NCBI GenBank assembly: GCA_947650365.1
Contig: OX393549.1
Span: forward strand, 22,531,572 to 22,595,571
Length of the DNA stretch: 64,000 nucleotides
Origin: Chamaelirium japonicum
Lineage: Eukaryota; Streptophyta; Magnoliopsida; Liliales; Melanthiaceae
Reading direction: 5' to 3'
Under the pieces are notes generated by a model that saw only the letters and a program-made list of their open reading frames with translations, was not told where the DNA came from and ran no database searches. Below are positions 1-10,283 of the stretch, piece after piece. Position numbers and translations under genes: made by a program. Position 1 is the first letter of the stretch; each line of letters begins with the position of its first letter.

Positions 1-960
1 TTAACCATAGTTAGTCTACCTCTGATTGATAAGCTTTTGATTTTCCAGTATGCAAGCTTCAGTCTGAACTTCTCCACCAAGGGATGGAAGAAACTCAGCA
101 TTTTTCTAGCAGAAAACAAAGGGAAGCTGGGATACTACACTGGAAATCTACCCAAAGAGATACCCAATTATGCTGCCAACTCATTACGCTGGGTGACTGA
201 CTTTGGAACATATATGGTACTATTCTCCTTGCTCACCTACAATCCCGTCTCCCTTCCAAACTCTTTCAAGATGAGAGCAATTTCTTGAATAGATTTCTTG
301 GAAGCCATAGAAAAGATCATAAGGTCACCTAGAAACATTAAGTGAGAGAAGCATGGAGCTACTCCAATACTAAAGCTTTTCCATCTGCTAGTCTATAATC
401 CTTCCTCCAAGGCTAATGTTAAACTTTCTACAATAATAGAGAACAAATAAGGTGATAATGGGTAACCTTGCCATAGGCCTCTGATAGACTTAATAAACCC
501 TTGAGGGACACCATTCAGAAAAATAGAGAAACATGGAGAGAATAGGCACTCCTTGACCCATCCTATCATTTTCATCGGGAAGCCAAGACTAGCCAAAGCA
601 TGAAGAATGAATTCCCGGCTGACCTTGTCATAAGCTTTTGCAAAATCAACATTCATACAACCTCTTTTGGGTCTTCTCTTCACCTCGAACCCTCTCAGCA
701 ACTCATGAGCCAAGAGTATATTATCAGTGATCCGTCTACCAGGGATAAAAGCTGATTAATTAGCTGAGATGAGTTCACCCATCAAAATCTACAATCTATT
801 AGCCATAATCTTAGAAATAAATTTATATAAACTGTTGCAAAGAGATATAGATCTAAAGTTCTTAAGGTGATTAGCATTTTGGACTTTGGGAATTAGGGCA
901 ACAAATGTATGATTGATATCTTTAAGCACAAGATTGTCTTGTTGTTAGAGAGAGATCATG
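1..960 (-). pseudogene. LINE (L1-type) ORF2 reverse transcriptase fragment, copy A
   Basis: Minus-strand translation gives L1-type reverse transcriptase in order: a segment like FRSISLCNSLYKFISKIM (about 780-890), then NVDFAKAYDKVSREFI (about 610-660), then GYPLSPYLFSIIVESL (about 400-470), where families usually have GDPLSPYLF. Reading then continues with scattered stops towards base 1, with a segment resembling the region after the catalytic FADD box. Only 321 bases (393-713) stay open in one piece. The element runs off the left edge. A diverged copy lies at 18,250-18,955. It is a dead LINE fragment, not a host gene. Confidence 0.85.
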
Positions 961-1925
961 AGATCATCTGGTGTTCCTTGAGCATATAAGCACAAGATTA
1001 ACGATTGTGGAACCATTAACGAAGGCATTGGCGGCTACCTTGTATAAAGAACATGTACTATATGGGACTTCTTAACTCTTTTCATGTATGATGTAAAGAT
1101 ATCATTCAGTTATTATATGTGATCATATTTTTTAATAATGATGATCTTGTGGTTTATTTTTCTATATTTTCATGATATTGTATACATAAAAGTTGGATGT
1201 TTGACAAAATATTTGTTTTTAACATAATTGTTTGTATCAAGAAAGACATTTGAATTATTCATAAAGTCAATTGGCTATATAAAGTTTCTTGGTTAGAGGT
1301 GTTCACTGATAATGTGATATATGGAAGGTCGTATATCGTTAAATGATGTATTAACCACCATGATCCATACCATTAAATTTCTTCTAACAAAGATTTATGG
1401 AATAAGATTTTGTAGACAAGATGGGCCAAGTGGGAGAATGTTGGATACAACCCATTTAATTGGACCAACCCATTTGATGTAGCACATATTGCCACTAGAG
1501 TTGGGATAGCTCTTCGTAGACAGAAGGTTGTATCTCTTCATTGAGGGTTGTGACTTTTCACGATTGAAGGTTGTGTCCCTCAATGGATGAAGAGTTGTGC
1601 CCCTTTATCGTGTCTCCTTGATGGGTTAGAAGATTCTATAAATAGAGGTTCTAGGTCCACAAATCCACTATCAGAATTGTTTATGAAATTCCATAGCAGT
1701 TTCACACACACGGACTAAGGACAGTGAGGAAGATCAATCATTGGGCAAGGAAACATACATTCTCGTTGCATTTATAATTTGATTTTTTGTCCCAAGGAAT
1801 GATATCAACGCTTCCGATTCTATCAAGCATGACCAACATTATATACCACTTACAAAGTGTGTGATCACCTACGGACGAGAATACCACTCCGAGATAGATA
1901 TACAACTACCCCCCAACTGATATAA
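961..1925 (+). mobile_element. Ty1/copia 3' end with LTR fragment, copy A
   Basis: A polypurine tract (CCAAGTGGGAGAA, about 1,426-1,438) is followed at once by TGTTGGATAC at 1,439, the usual arrangement at the start of a copia 3' LTR. A TATA motif (TATAAATAG) lies about 200 bp into the LTR near 1,636. The 480 bp before the tract has no usable reading frame and is presumably degraded internal sequence. The LTR 3' end was not resolved. The same structure recurs at 18,956-19,930 in block B. Confidence 0.6.
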
Positions 1926-2701
1926 AGTATAAACTAACATCAGTTTGGCTACAAAAGAAAGGAAATTTTTTATCCAATATCCACTCAAAGTGTAAATTTA
2001 CACATAATAGTTTGCAGAGGAGGAAACCATAAGTGTCAGGTTAATATGCAAACAAGTTGTTCAGGGAATCCGATTAACTTGCAAGCAGAACAACCGGAAA
2101 AACCCGACAACCAGCAAGCAAGCCGACCAAGAAACTGATGGGTCACTGCAGACCGGAGCGAAGAAAACCGACGATGATCGAGGCCAACAATAGAGGAGAA
2201 TGGAAGGGGAGTGACTAGCCGAGAGAATCGTGAGACTTCGAAGGAGGTAAGCACTAAGCCGAAGCAAGTACACGATACCTCCTGGGTGATCTCGATCGTC
2301 ATAGAGGAAGAAGAGACGAAAGAGACGCAGCTCTGATAGGGTTACACGATTGGAGAGAGAGGATCCGAGAGCCGGCACAAATATGAAATGTGTTATTCAT
2401 GTTGCGAGTGGACATGAAGACGAAGCATAGTTCCGAGGGTCAAGTTGTTCAAAAAGATTACTACCAATGTGAAATCAGGTGCATAGGTTGGAGAGGTATT
2501 TGCAATTCTCCCAACAAACTATTGTTAGCATAACGTTGCGTGGGGGCCCGGAATCCCTCTACAAGACAAATTTGACTTTCCATGAACCTGGTATGGACTT
2601 TGCCTGAGTTCTTCGATTCGCATGGTCCCCAACTTCCTACTGTGATCAACACATATAAACAAATGTTCATTACTTCAATCCAACAAATACTCTCCAACTC
2701 C
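1926..2701. other. Upstream region of defensin 1, no gene seen
   Basis: No convincing gene. Two short overlapping minus-strand ORFs occur (2,036-2,378) but have no recognisable domain, and the copy at 20.0-20.5 kb has the same kind of shadow frames. The stretch ends in the proximal promoter of the defensin gene. B carries a SINE-like insertion in the matching place (20,095), and A shows the unoccupied site near 2,087. Confidence 0.5.
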
Positions 2702-2708
2702 TATATAA
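2702..2708 (+). promoter_or_regulatory. TATA box of defensin 1
   Basis: TATATAA lies 47 bases before the start codon and is followed by a pyrimidine-rich leader. The same motif and spacing occur in defensin 2, and a similar one in defensins 4 and 7. Confidence 0.7.
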
Positions 2709-2754
2709 GGAACAACCACCCCTCTCCTTCGCTCCGTGTGTGTACTAGCAATCG

Positions 2755-3084
2755 ATGGATCCTTCTCGGCGTATGCTTCCGGCTATCTTCATGTTCTTGT
2801 TGCTTCTGATCACTACATCTGGTTCTTCTCTCAACTCATTTCCTCGGTTTTTACCGTATTTCCTCGGTTTTTACCGTATTTCATCGCATATATTGTTTTT
2901 CTCATTTACAGAAATGGGGATGAACACGGTGGAGGCGAGGAGGACTTGTGAGTCACTGAGCCATAAATTCAAGGGCCCATGTCTACGTGCTAACAACTGC
3001 GCCACCGTCTGTTCGACAGAAGGTTTCACTGGAGGCGAGTGCCGTGGACTCCGCCGTCGATGCTTCTGCACCAAGAACTGTTGA
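2755..3084 (+). CDS. Plant defensin 1 (class I, secreted), two exons
   Basis: Predicted secreted antimicrobial peptide. Exon 1 (2,755-2,821) encodes a start and hydrophobic signal segment ([13 protein letters not shown]). A 90 bp GT-AG intron (2,822-2,911, phase 1) follows, then exon 2 (2,912-3,084). The preprotein is 79 residues. The mature domain of 47 residues starts at RTCES and has eight cysteines at positions 3, 14, 20, 24, 34, 41, 43 and 47, with the gamma-core [11 protein letters not shown], as in class I defensins without a C-terminal propeptide. Net charge is about +6. The donor is CTG/GTTCTT. The intron is a multiple of three without a stop, so an unspliced message also reads through as 109 residues; the other copies show the intron is real. 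It contains a 20 bp tandem duplication (2,839-2,878). A TATA box lies 47 bp upstream and AATAAA at 3,289. Expression is unknown. Confidence 0.92.
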   Translation: MDPSRRMLPAIFMFLLLLITTSGSSLNSFPRFLPYFLGFYRISSHILFFSFTEMGMNTVEARRTCESLSHKFKGPCLRANNCATVCSTEGFTGGECRGLRRRCFCTKNC

Positions 3085-3409
3085 GGGACTCCTCACTCCA
3101 AGTTGTGATGAAGAATATGCTGATGGTGTGCTTGTTGTCTTGCTTTCGGTGTGCCACTTAAAAATATTATGTGCCTCTGGTGTTGGGCTAGTGTATGTCC
3201 CATGCTTGGTTGTTACCTACTGTGTTCCCGCTTTCGATTGTCAAGCATCTGATGCTTTATGATTTATAGTGTTTTCTACTATTGTCTTAATAAATTCAGT
3301 TCTACCTTTTATTAACCTTTGTTTAGACCTGTTTTTCATGCTTTTCAAACATCAAGGATGCATTTTTTCACTGATAAAAATATAGTGGATGCTCTGAAGA
3401 ATCTGTTGT
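3085..3409 (+). other. Defensin 1 3' untranslated region and downstream flank
   Basis: No gene. The first 200 bases align with the sequence after defensin 2 and after defensin 3, so they are conserved 3' UTR. AATAAA at 3,289-3,294 is the likely poly(A) signal. The flank then meets the minus-strand copia LTR. Confidence 0.6.
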
Positions 3410-3940
3410 GACTTTAGGGTTCACCACAATAGAAGCGAATTGACAACCAGAAGATTAGTGTAGAAGATCTACCGCGTCACAAAATAAATATTAATATGAC
3501 AAAAATAATCAAGTGAGAATAAAAGGAAAGATAACACAGATTTAACGTGGTTCATCCAAATCAGGACTAATCTACAAAATGGAAAGAGAGATTTTTTCTA
3601 TTAACACCAAACAAGAACATGCTTATAGAGATTACAAAGGCTTCATAATGATCCAACGATGACGAGGTGACTCATGAAGAATATAGGCATGAGAATTGAG
3701 GCAAATTAAAAGTGCCACGCTCTTCCTCCACCGGAATCGACGTTCTTCAATCTCTTTGATCTTACTCTAAACAGGTATTGATCCAATCCCAAGCCAATCT
3801 CCACAAGGCATAAGAACGGTGACACAAAATTTTCCTCTCCAGAAGACATTCACAAGTCAAAATACACATGATGGCTCAAGGTGTCCTTAAATAACTAGCC
3901 CAACCGAAAACCCTAATCCCAAGTCCAAAATGTGTATAGA

Positions 3941-4930
3941 CTTTCTGGTTCGCTCGTCGCCTATTATGTTCACCCAGGCGCTAGCAACCTAGGGCCGAGC
4001 CCTCTGAGTCTGCCCTAGAGTTCGCTCGGGCACCGGCTACCCAGCAAGCCCCCCACAAAATCCTTTGCCACAGATTTTGTGCAAGCACCGACCAAACTTG
4101 TGCTTCTAGCATGAGTTTGGCCCACTGCACGAACCACAATCCAACCGATCCTTGAGATCCGGGGTGTCGATTTAAATGAGGCAAAAGGTCACCGAGATGT
4201 TAACATACGTAGAACAAATGATCAATCGACAAACAAACCAAACACACCAGTGACAAATAAGAAAAGATACAACAGTATGACCCCTCTTAGAAATGGTACT
4301 CTTTATATTTTGGCCACACATACAAGTCTTAAACCAATCCTTTGACAAATAGATGTACCCCCATGATGTCGGGGGGTGGGGGGGTGGGTACACTTGGATT
4401 CCTATCATAATCTGTTACATAAATAATGTTTCCACAATCGGGGGATCTCTCCTAGCGATAAGACCCTTTATATTTTAGCTACATACATACTGATGTTAAA
4501 GCTACCCCTTTAATACATAAATATACCCCTCAATGATGTAGTCTTGGGGGGGGGGGGGGCGGGGGGTATGTGGGTACATCTATTTGTCAAAGGATTGGTT
4601 TAAGACTTTCTGGTTCGCTCGTCGCCTATTATGTTCACCCAGGCGCTAGCAACCAAGGGCCGAGCCCTCCGACTTTGCCCTAGAGTTCGCTCGGGCACCG
4701 GCTACCCAGCAAGCCCCCCACAAAATCCTTTGCCACAGATTTTGCCCAAGCACTGACCAAACTTGTGCTTCCAGCATGAGTTTGGCCCGCTGCACATGAT
4801 ACAATCCAACCGATCCTTGAGATCCGGGGTGTCGATTTAAATGAGGCAAAAGGTCACCGAGATGTTAACATACATAGAACAAATGATCGATCGACAAATA
4901 AACCAAACACACCAGTGACAAATAAGAAAA
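3941..4930. repeat. Direct duplication of about 325 bp with a 340 bp array-derived filler
   Basis: 3,941-4,263 and 4,604-4,930 are near-identical direct repeats (compare the segment starting GACTTTCTGGTTCGCTCG in both). The filler 4,264-4,603 matches the end of the tandem array at 10,160-10,283 plus 13,254-13,430, joined as if the 2,970 bp LTR were absent. Block B has a single copy of the repeat and no filler. Confidence 0.85.
4324..4608. repeat. Perfect 37 bp inverted repeat inside the filler
   Basis: 4,324-4,360 is the exact reverse complement of 4,572-4,608. The right arm ends in AGACTT, also present at the start of the following direct repeat, so the junction has microhomology. Confidence 0.85.
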
Positions 4931-5497
4931 GAAAAAGCAAAGTTCAAATCACAAATTGCAAGAGAGAGAGATTCTTTGGGGTTCGATAATACTTAGCTAC
5001 GTCCCCACTTCATGCCTGATACCACTATGCTTCAATACAATGGAGCAATTGCCCGATTACAAGAGTATCCCCTTTCTAACTGACACAAGCCCTCAAGGTT
5101 CTTCACAAACCGTAATCCAAAGAATTATGATCTCTCCTCGTTTTTACACCTCTACAACCCTTTATATATTTTGGTGTTACAATAGTTATAAGATCAAAAC
5201 CCACAACAATTAAGATTCCTGAAACAATTAAAGCAATCAGGCAGATGAGAATTCTGATCTGTCAATTAATTAATATAATCCTAACTGCATCGATGTGAGT
5301 AGTCAAGTTCGATCAGTCTATGAAGATTTGATCAGTCTTCTAGAGACTTGATTTCTATCCATGGACTTATAATATCATAAAATTTTCCAATACAATTGGT
5401 TAGCCAAAAAATTATAACAACTTAACTTTTTGGGTTATAGGCTTTCAATCCTGGGCTTTCCTATGATTCCTTGTGCTCACGCTTTACACATAACAAT

Positions 5498-5800
5498 CTC
5501 CCACTTGGAGACTAAGGGCAATGCTCAATCAAACATTGCTCTCCCCCTACATTTGGAAATCAATGAGACCCTCGATCTTCAAGCATGAAGACCAATATAA
5601 GCTTAACAAGCCTTCAGTTTCTCCACTGTAACAACTTTTTTCAGCAAATCTGTAGGATTCTTATAAGTGTGGATCTTCTCTAGGTTTATCAGCTTCTTCT
5701 TCAACAACATTCTTATGAAGTCCATACATATATCGAAATACTTGTATTTTCATGATAAGCTGAGTTTTTCACAAGATGAATTGGACTCATAATGTTGTGG
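5498..5800 (-). pseudogene. Ty1/copia RNase H C-terminal remnant, copy A
   Basis: The minus strand encodes a broken version of the copia RNase H C-terminus that is open in block B (23,313-23,501: motifs like TKHFDICIDFIR and KIHTYQNPTDLLKKV). It sits just upstream, in element orientation, of the polypurine tract and 3' LTR, as expected. Confidence 0.65.
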
Positions 5801-7899
5801 GTGGGTACTTTTCAACACTAACACCCCCAACATGGTACAAGTTCCTCACCTGGATTCAGCTTCGGTACCTGCAACAAAGACCGAGGCTCTCTTTGAGAGT
5901 CAAAAGAAGATCCTACAAAAGAAAATAGGAGCTTTAGTACCAAGAGAATTCTATGATGCAAGAACTCTCACCTACCGAAAAAAGTTGCATGTGTATATAT
6001 ATAGTGCTCATGGATCGATCCTTAACAGTTATAGCGGATTCAGTTTTGGTAATCCCTAAAATTATGCCAAGGATATTATAGGCGCCTTGTGCCTTTGTAT
6101 ATAATCGTCCTAGCCTTTCATCCCTTGCCATAGTCATCGAATCATATCCCTTGATTGCGGTGGATATGGCTTTATAATCTTAAAGATTACATCAGGCATT
6201 ACCCGCATCGTTGTGCCCTAGCTCACCTTTTATCCCATACCTTAATGGCGATATGTATCCTGCTCATCCGAGGTTTTGGCTGTGCTTGCCGAGCCTGAGA
6301 GGAAAAATCTTACTTGTGATACTTAGAGATTCATCTCCCACGTGCGCTATACGTGCATGAATACTCCAATGATACACATTTCCTCAAGCTATTAAGCTCA
6401 TCTCGACGGTGAGTTTGCAAGGTAGTACTTGAGTACTTACGCAACCCATACATTTACCCGCATTCCTCTGTGACCTCACGTAAGTTGTGGTAGCTCAGGT
6501 CTGTTGGCATTGATTGTGTTCTACATGCCAATCCATGAATTTTGACATAGGATAAAGATAAGTAAAACACTTTTGCACCTATTACAAAGAACTCTTTATT
6601 ATCGCACTACATGAGATGCATAAACCATCACTTCACTTGGGTGTATCCTAGGCAACTCAATTATGTGGATGAGATGCATGTGCATGATATATGTGTGCAT
6701 CATACACACCTAACGCAATCAGTAATCAGATTGGATAGTTGGTTTGTAAAGAGGTAACACCATAGTTTTCTCATGAGAGAGATGGTCTATCTCGGCTATT
6801 GGATACGTTAAATTTAAGCCAGGAGTGTTGGTGTGCTTATAGTGCACTGAATAGAATCGAGAGAGAGGACCTTGTCTAAATAACTGTCACCCAAGATTAC
6901 GATTCCTTTACGTACTGCTAATTAACTAACCCTAAATCTGAAAATATTATATGGAATCTGGGTGCAATGCGTGAAGGCTATTTACAGGGCCAAAACTGAG
7001 TAGATTGGGTGGCTTTTGTTAGATGATGGAAAACACTTACATGCATGGAAATTCTTACTCCCCATGGGGAGCTGCGTGTTTTCTTAAGCAACCTCCATGA
7101 AAGGGTATCACTATGTTTGGCCAGGTATATCTAAAAATAAAATGGTGATCACAAGGATTTAGAGAGTTGTGACTCTAGTCGGACGCTATGCTGAGAGGTA
7201 CAATCTTAGATCTCAGATATCATACATGGACACTGGAAGCATGAGGGGTTCTAGTACAACATAGTAGGGAAGGGCACTCTCATATTTTATTTGACTTCGA
7301 ATTGCAACTGTGGGTGGATAATGGTTGAAGCAATGATTAATTAGAGGAATGACTTAGTCATAGGATGACATGTTCATTCCCTAATCAGAGCCAAAGTTAC
7401 TGGAGTCCCAGAAGAATCCAAATAATAGTCACTTCCATTGGCAGTAAAAACCCTAATCCTAGTATAAGTAGAATTTCTAGTCGTGGGGCTCACTTATTAT
7501 GACTAGGACACCCTATGGTTACCTATATTAGGTGTATCACTAATTAGGTTTCCTAATGAAGCCTTCTATATGCTCTATTAGTAGGATCCCTAGTTTGACT
7601 ATGATTTCTAGTTTGACATTACGTGTGCACGAGGTCTGCTAGAGTGATTTAATTGACAAACTTATGAATGAATGTGGAAATCAATCATGTATGATCCCTA
7701 ATCGGAGCAGGATTCAGTAGACCATGATTGATTTGACTAAGTTGACACTCTTGCTTTTTATAAATTATCATAAGTTTCAAATTAGACTAAGTTATTAACT
7801 TTCTCCGAAAAATTCATAAGTATACATCCAAGGTCTCCTAGTGGACTAGATTGGGCTTCCTATAATTTAGGAGAAACCATTAATGTCCATTTTAATGGG
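5801..7899. other. Unclassified repeat sequence, copy A
   Basis: No supported gene. Small ORFs such as 5,832-6,059 have no recognisable domain. The stretch aligns with 23,502-25,259 in block B, except that B lacks about 330 bp (5,989-6,317) with a 3-base TTG overlap at the junction, suggesting an end-joining deletion in B. Position next to the copia RNase H suggests degraded LTR-retrotransposon sequence, but this was not shown. Confidence 0.4.
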
Positions 7900-8160
7900 C
7901 TAAGATTTTTCAATCGTAGAAAATAGGAGAAACGATATGTGTCCTGATAGGAGCATGACTTCAAGTCCCTCTCTAACCGCCAATCCTTTGTGCATAGTGA
8001 CGACATACCTTCTTGGAGTCCCGTTCAATAGAACAGATGTCTGATCTAAGGCAAGTTCCGATCCATTAATTTTATCTACTGCCAAAGTATTTGTCTTGCA
8101 GTGTATGACAGGAAGGACCATTAGATGCTATCAAAGGCCATAGAGAAATCTAGCTTAATA
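7900..8160 (-). pseudogene. LINE reverse transcriptase fragment, copy A
   Basis: The minus strand shows a weak L1-type sequence: a segment like LKLDFSMAFDSI near 8,130-8,160, then SVLLNGTPRRY and a frameshifted version of the box that normally reads GLRQGDPLSP. The 73-codon ORF 7,900-8,121 covers part of it. A copy lies at 25,260-25,510. It ends next to a CACTA-like terminus. Confidence 0.55.
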
Positions 8161-8166
8161 AGCACA

Positions 8167-8350
8167 CACTACACCAAATTAAGGAAAATACCACATAAAT
8201 AAACGACGGTTTTAAACAATAGTTATTTAAACGATGGGTGTAGTGTATAACGATGGTTGAAGACCGTCATATATTATCCATTAAATAGTTTTTAAATAGA
8301 CTCGCTGACGCAGATTAAATGACGGTTATAGACCGTCATTTAATCTAACC
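8167..8350. mobile_element. CACTA-like transposon terminus, copy A
   Basis: CACTACACCAAATTAAGG begins at 8,167, matching the CACTA terminus type, and is followed by repeated and inverted GACGGT / ACCGTC motifs like subterminal binding repeats. A GGTGTAGTG motif in opposite orientation ends near 8,246, but no 3 bp target duplication pairs with it, and no distant right end was found. The copy in B starts at 25,530. Confidence 0.45.
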
Positions 8351-9029
8351 TAAATTACAAGAAATCAGATCTCCCCAATCTTTCGTTTCTCCCTCTTTCT
8401 CCTAGTCATTCTGTTTCCCTCCTCTCTTTCCCTCTCTTTATAGTTTTTGACCGACGTCCAATGTCCAGTGGGTGTGGCATAATTCCAATCGAAGGTACCT
8501 CCCCCTCTCTCTCTCTCCCTACCGCCACCCCCACCACCTCCTTTACCTGTTGCCAGCACCTCCCTTGCCACCGACCGCTACCACCTCCTCCACTTGACTG
8601 CCTACTGCCACATCCACTCTCTCTCTCTCTCTCTCTCTCTTATTTTCTTGTGATCCGATCTGTCTTCCCTCTCTACCAGTCGGTAGCTGAGCTCATCTTT
8701 TAATTCTTCGATCACTTTCTCCTCGAGCTCCTCCGACAAAGCCTTAGGTAAAAGGTCTCCCTCTGGAATGACATATGTGATGATTCATGGCTCTAAACTC
8801 GGAACTGAATGTTGATTCACCCACTAGGTATCTGTATCCATAGCTAGGTATAATTCACCCTTCAATGGTGAGTGCATCTAAGACTGAGAGATATTTATTG
8901 CACCACGTCATCAGCCCCTATAACTGTTTTTTTTTAATCCCCTATAACTATTGAAATAAAAAAATATTGTGATTCGTAAGGTGAGGTAGCACTGAGTTCT
9001 GAAATTTAGGTGAGGGCTCTCACGCAATT
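8351..9029. other. Pyrimidine-rich non-coding stretch with CT microsatellite, copy A
   Basis: Rich in C and T on the plus strand, with a (CT)n run near 8,612-8,640. ORFs on either strand (8,365-8,571 and 8,461-8,703) are low-complexity products of these runs. TCTCTACCAGTCGGTAG near 8,669 is the unoccupied site for the Cassandra element present in B at 26,045. Confidence 0.5.
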
Positions 9030-10283
9030 TGTATTTAATATAGGTGTTAAAGTCACCCCTTTGACACATAGATGTACCCCTCCCCCACCAAGATGTAGTT
9101 GGGGGCGGGGGAGGCGGGTATACATGGACTCCTCTTATAAGCTGCGTCATGAAAAAGGATCCCATAATAGTCGGTCCCTTCCTAGCTATGAGACTCTTTA
9201 TATTTTGGCCACATATATGCGGGTATTAAAAGTCACCCTTATGACACATAGATGTTATCCCCCACCAATGATATAGGGGGGTATACATGGACTCCTCTTA
9301 TAATCTGTTATATAAATAAGGGTCCCACAATAGTGAGACCCCTCCTACCTATTAGACTCTTTATATTTTGACCACACACATGTGGGTGTTAAAGTCACCC
9401 ATTTGATACAGAAAATATACCCCTTTATGATGTAGTCGAGGAGAGGGGTACGCTTGGACCCCTTTTACAATCTGCTTTATGAATAAGGATCCCATAATAA
9501 TAGGGCCCGTTCTAGCTATGAGACTCTTTATATTTGGCCACACAAATACGGGTGTTAAAATCACCCCTTTAACACATAGATGTACCCCCTAATGTTATAG
9601 TCGAAGGGGGTATATTTGGACTCCTCTCATAATTTGCTACATGAATAAGGATCCTATAATAGTGGGACCTTTCCTACCTATGGAACTCCTTATATTTTGG
9701 CCACACACATACGAGGGTTAAAGTTACCCTTTTGACACAAAGATATACCCCCATGATATAGTCATAGAGGGGGTTACACTTGGACTCTATTGGTAATAAT
9801 CTGCTTCTTTAATAAGGATCATACATGTAATATGGGGGCCAACTATGAGACTTTATAATTTGCCACACTCAATCAGATGTAAAAGTTACTCCTTTGATAT
9901 ATAGACATACCCCCCATTATGTAGGCTAGAGGGACACACTTGGATTGCTCTCATAATCTGGTATATGAATAACGATCCCACAATAATGAGACCCCTTCTA
10001 GTTATGAGAATCTTTATATTTTGCCCAAACACATGTAGGTGTTAAAGTCACCCCTTTGATACATAAATTTATCACATATGATGTAGTGGGCGGGGGGGGG
10101 GGGGGGGGTACACTTGGACTTCTCTCATAATCTTGCTACATGAATAATGATCCCACAATAGTATGACCCCTCTTAGAAATGGTACTCTTTATATTTTGGC
10201 CACACATACAAGTCTTAAACCAATCCTTTGACAAATAGATGTACCCCCATGATGTCGGGGGGTGGGTACACTTGGATTCCTAT
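9030..10283. repeat. Tandem array of 160-180 bp units, copy A
   Basis: About eight diverged units, each with TTATATTTTGGCCACACA, then GTTAAAGTCACCCCTTTGAC, ATAGATGTACCCCC, a G run, TACACTTGGACTCC and a GGATCCCACAATAGT-like segment. Unit marks fall near 9,046, 9,225, 9,389, 9,556, 9,718, 9,880, 10,041 and 10,215. The C run and following G run make each unit foldable. The last unit is split by the LTR at 10,284. B holds the same array at 27,131-28,555. Small ORFs here are frame noise. Confidence 0.85.

Larger units (their letters stand above)
3410..5497 (-). mobile_element. Ty1/copia 3' LTR (minus strand), rearranged, copy A
   Basis: On the minus strand a polypurine tract (CCAAGTGGGAGA, about 5,499-5,510) precedes TGTTATGTGT, the start of a copia 3' LTR that reads leftward. 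The far end is uncertain, placed near 3,410 by comparison with block B, where the equivalent ends near 21,640. The A copy is longer because about 320 bp (3,941-4,263) is repeated at 4,604-4,930 with array-derived sequence between. Short ORFs here (for example 3,981-4,184 and its repeat 4,646-4,849) are LTR sequence, not genes. Confidence 0.55.

Noticed and set aside
2755-3084. A single-exon 109-residue defensin without intron
   Set aside because: Defensins 2, 4 and 7 require an intron at the same phase-1 position, and the 90 bp insert carries GT and AG ends; read-through is by chance.
8167-8246. Complete 80 bp CACTA MITE between CACTACACC and GGTGTAGTG
   Set aside because: No 3 bp target duplication at the ends, and the second motif is not kept in block B (GCGTAGTA).
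9030-10283. CRISPR-like array
   Set aside because: Units are 160-180 bp and diverged without unique spacers, and the genome is a plant.
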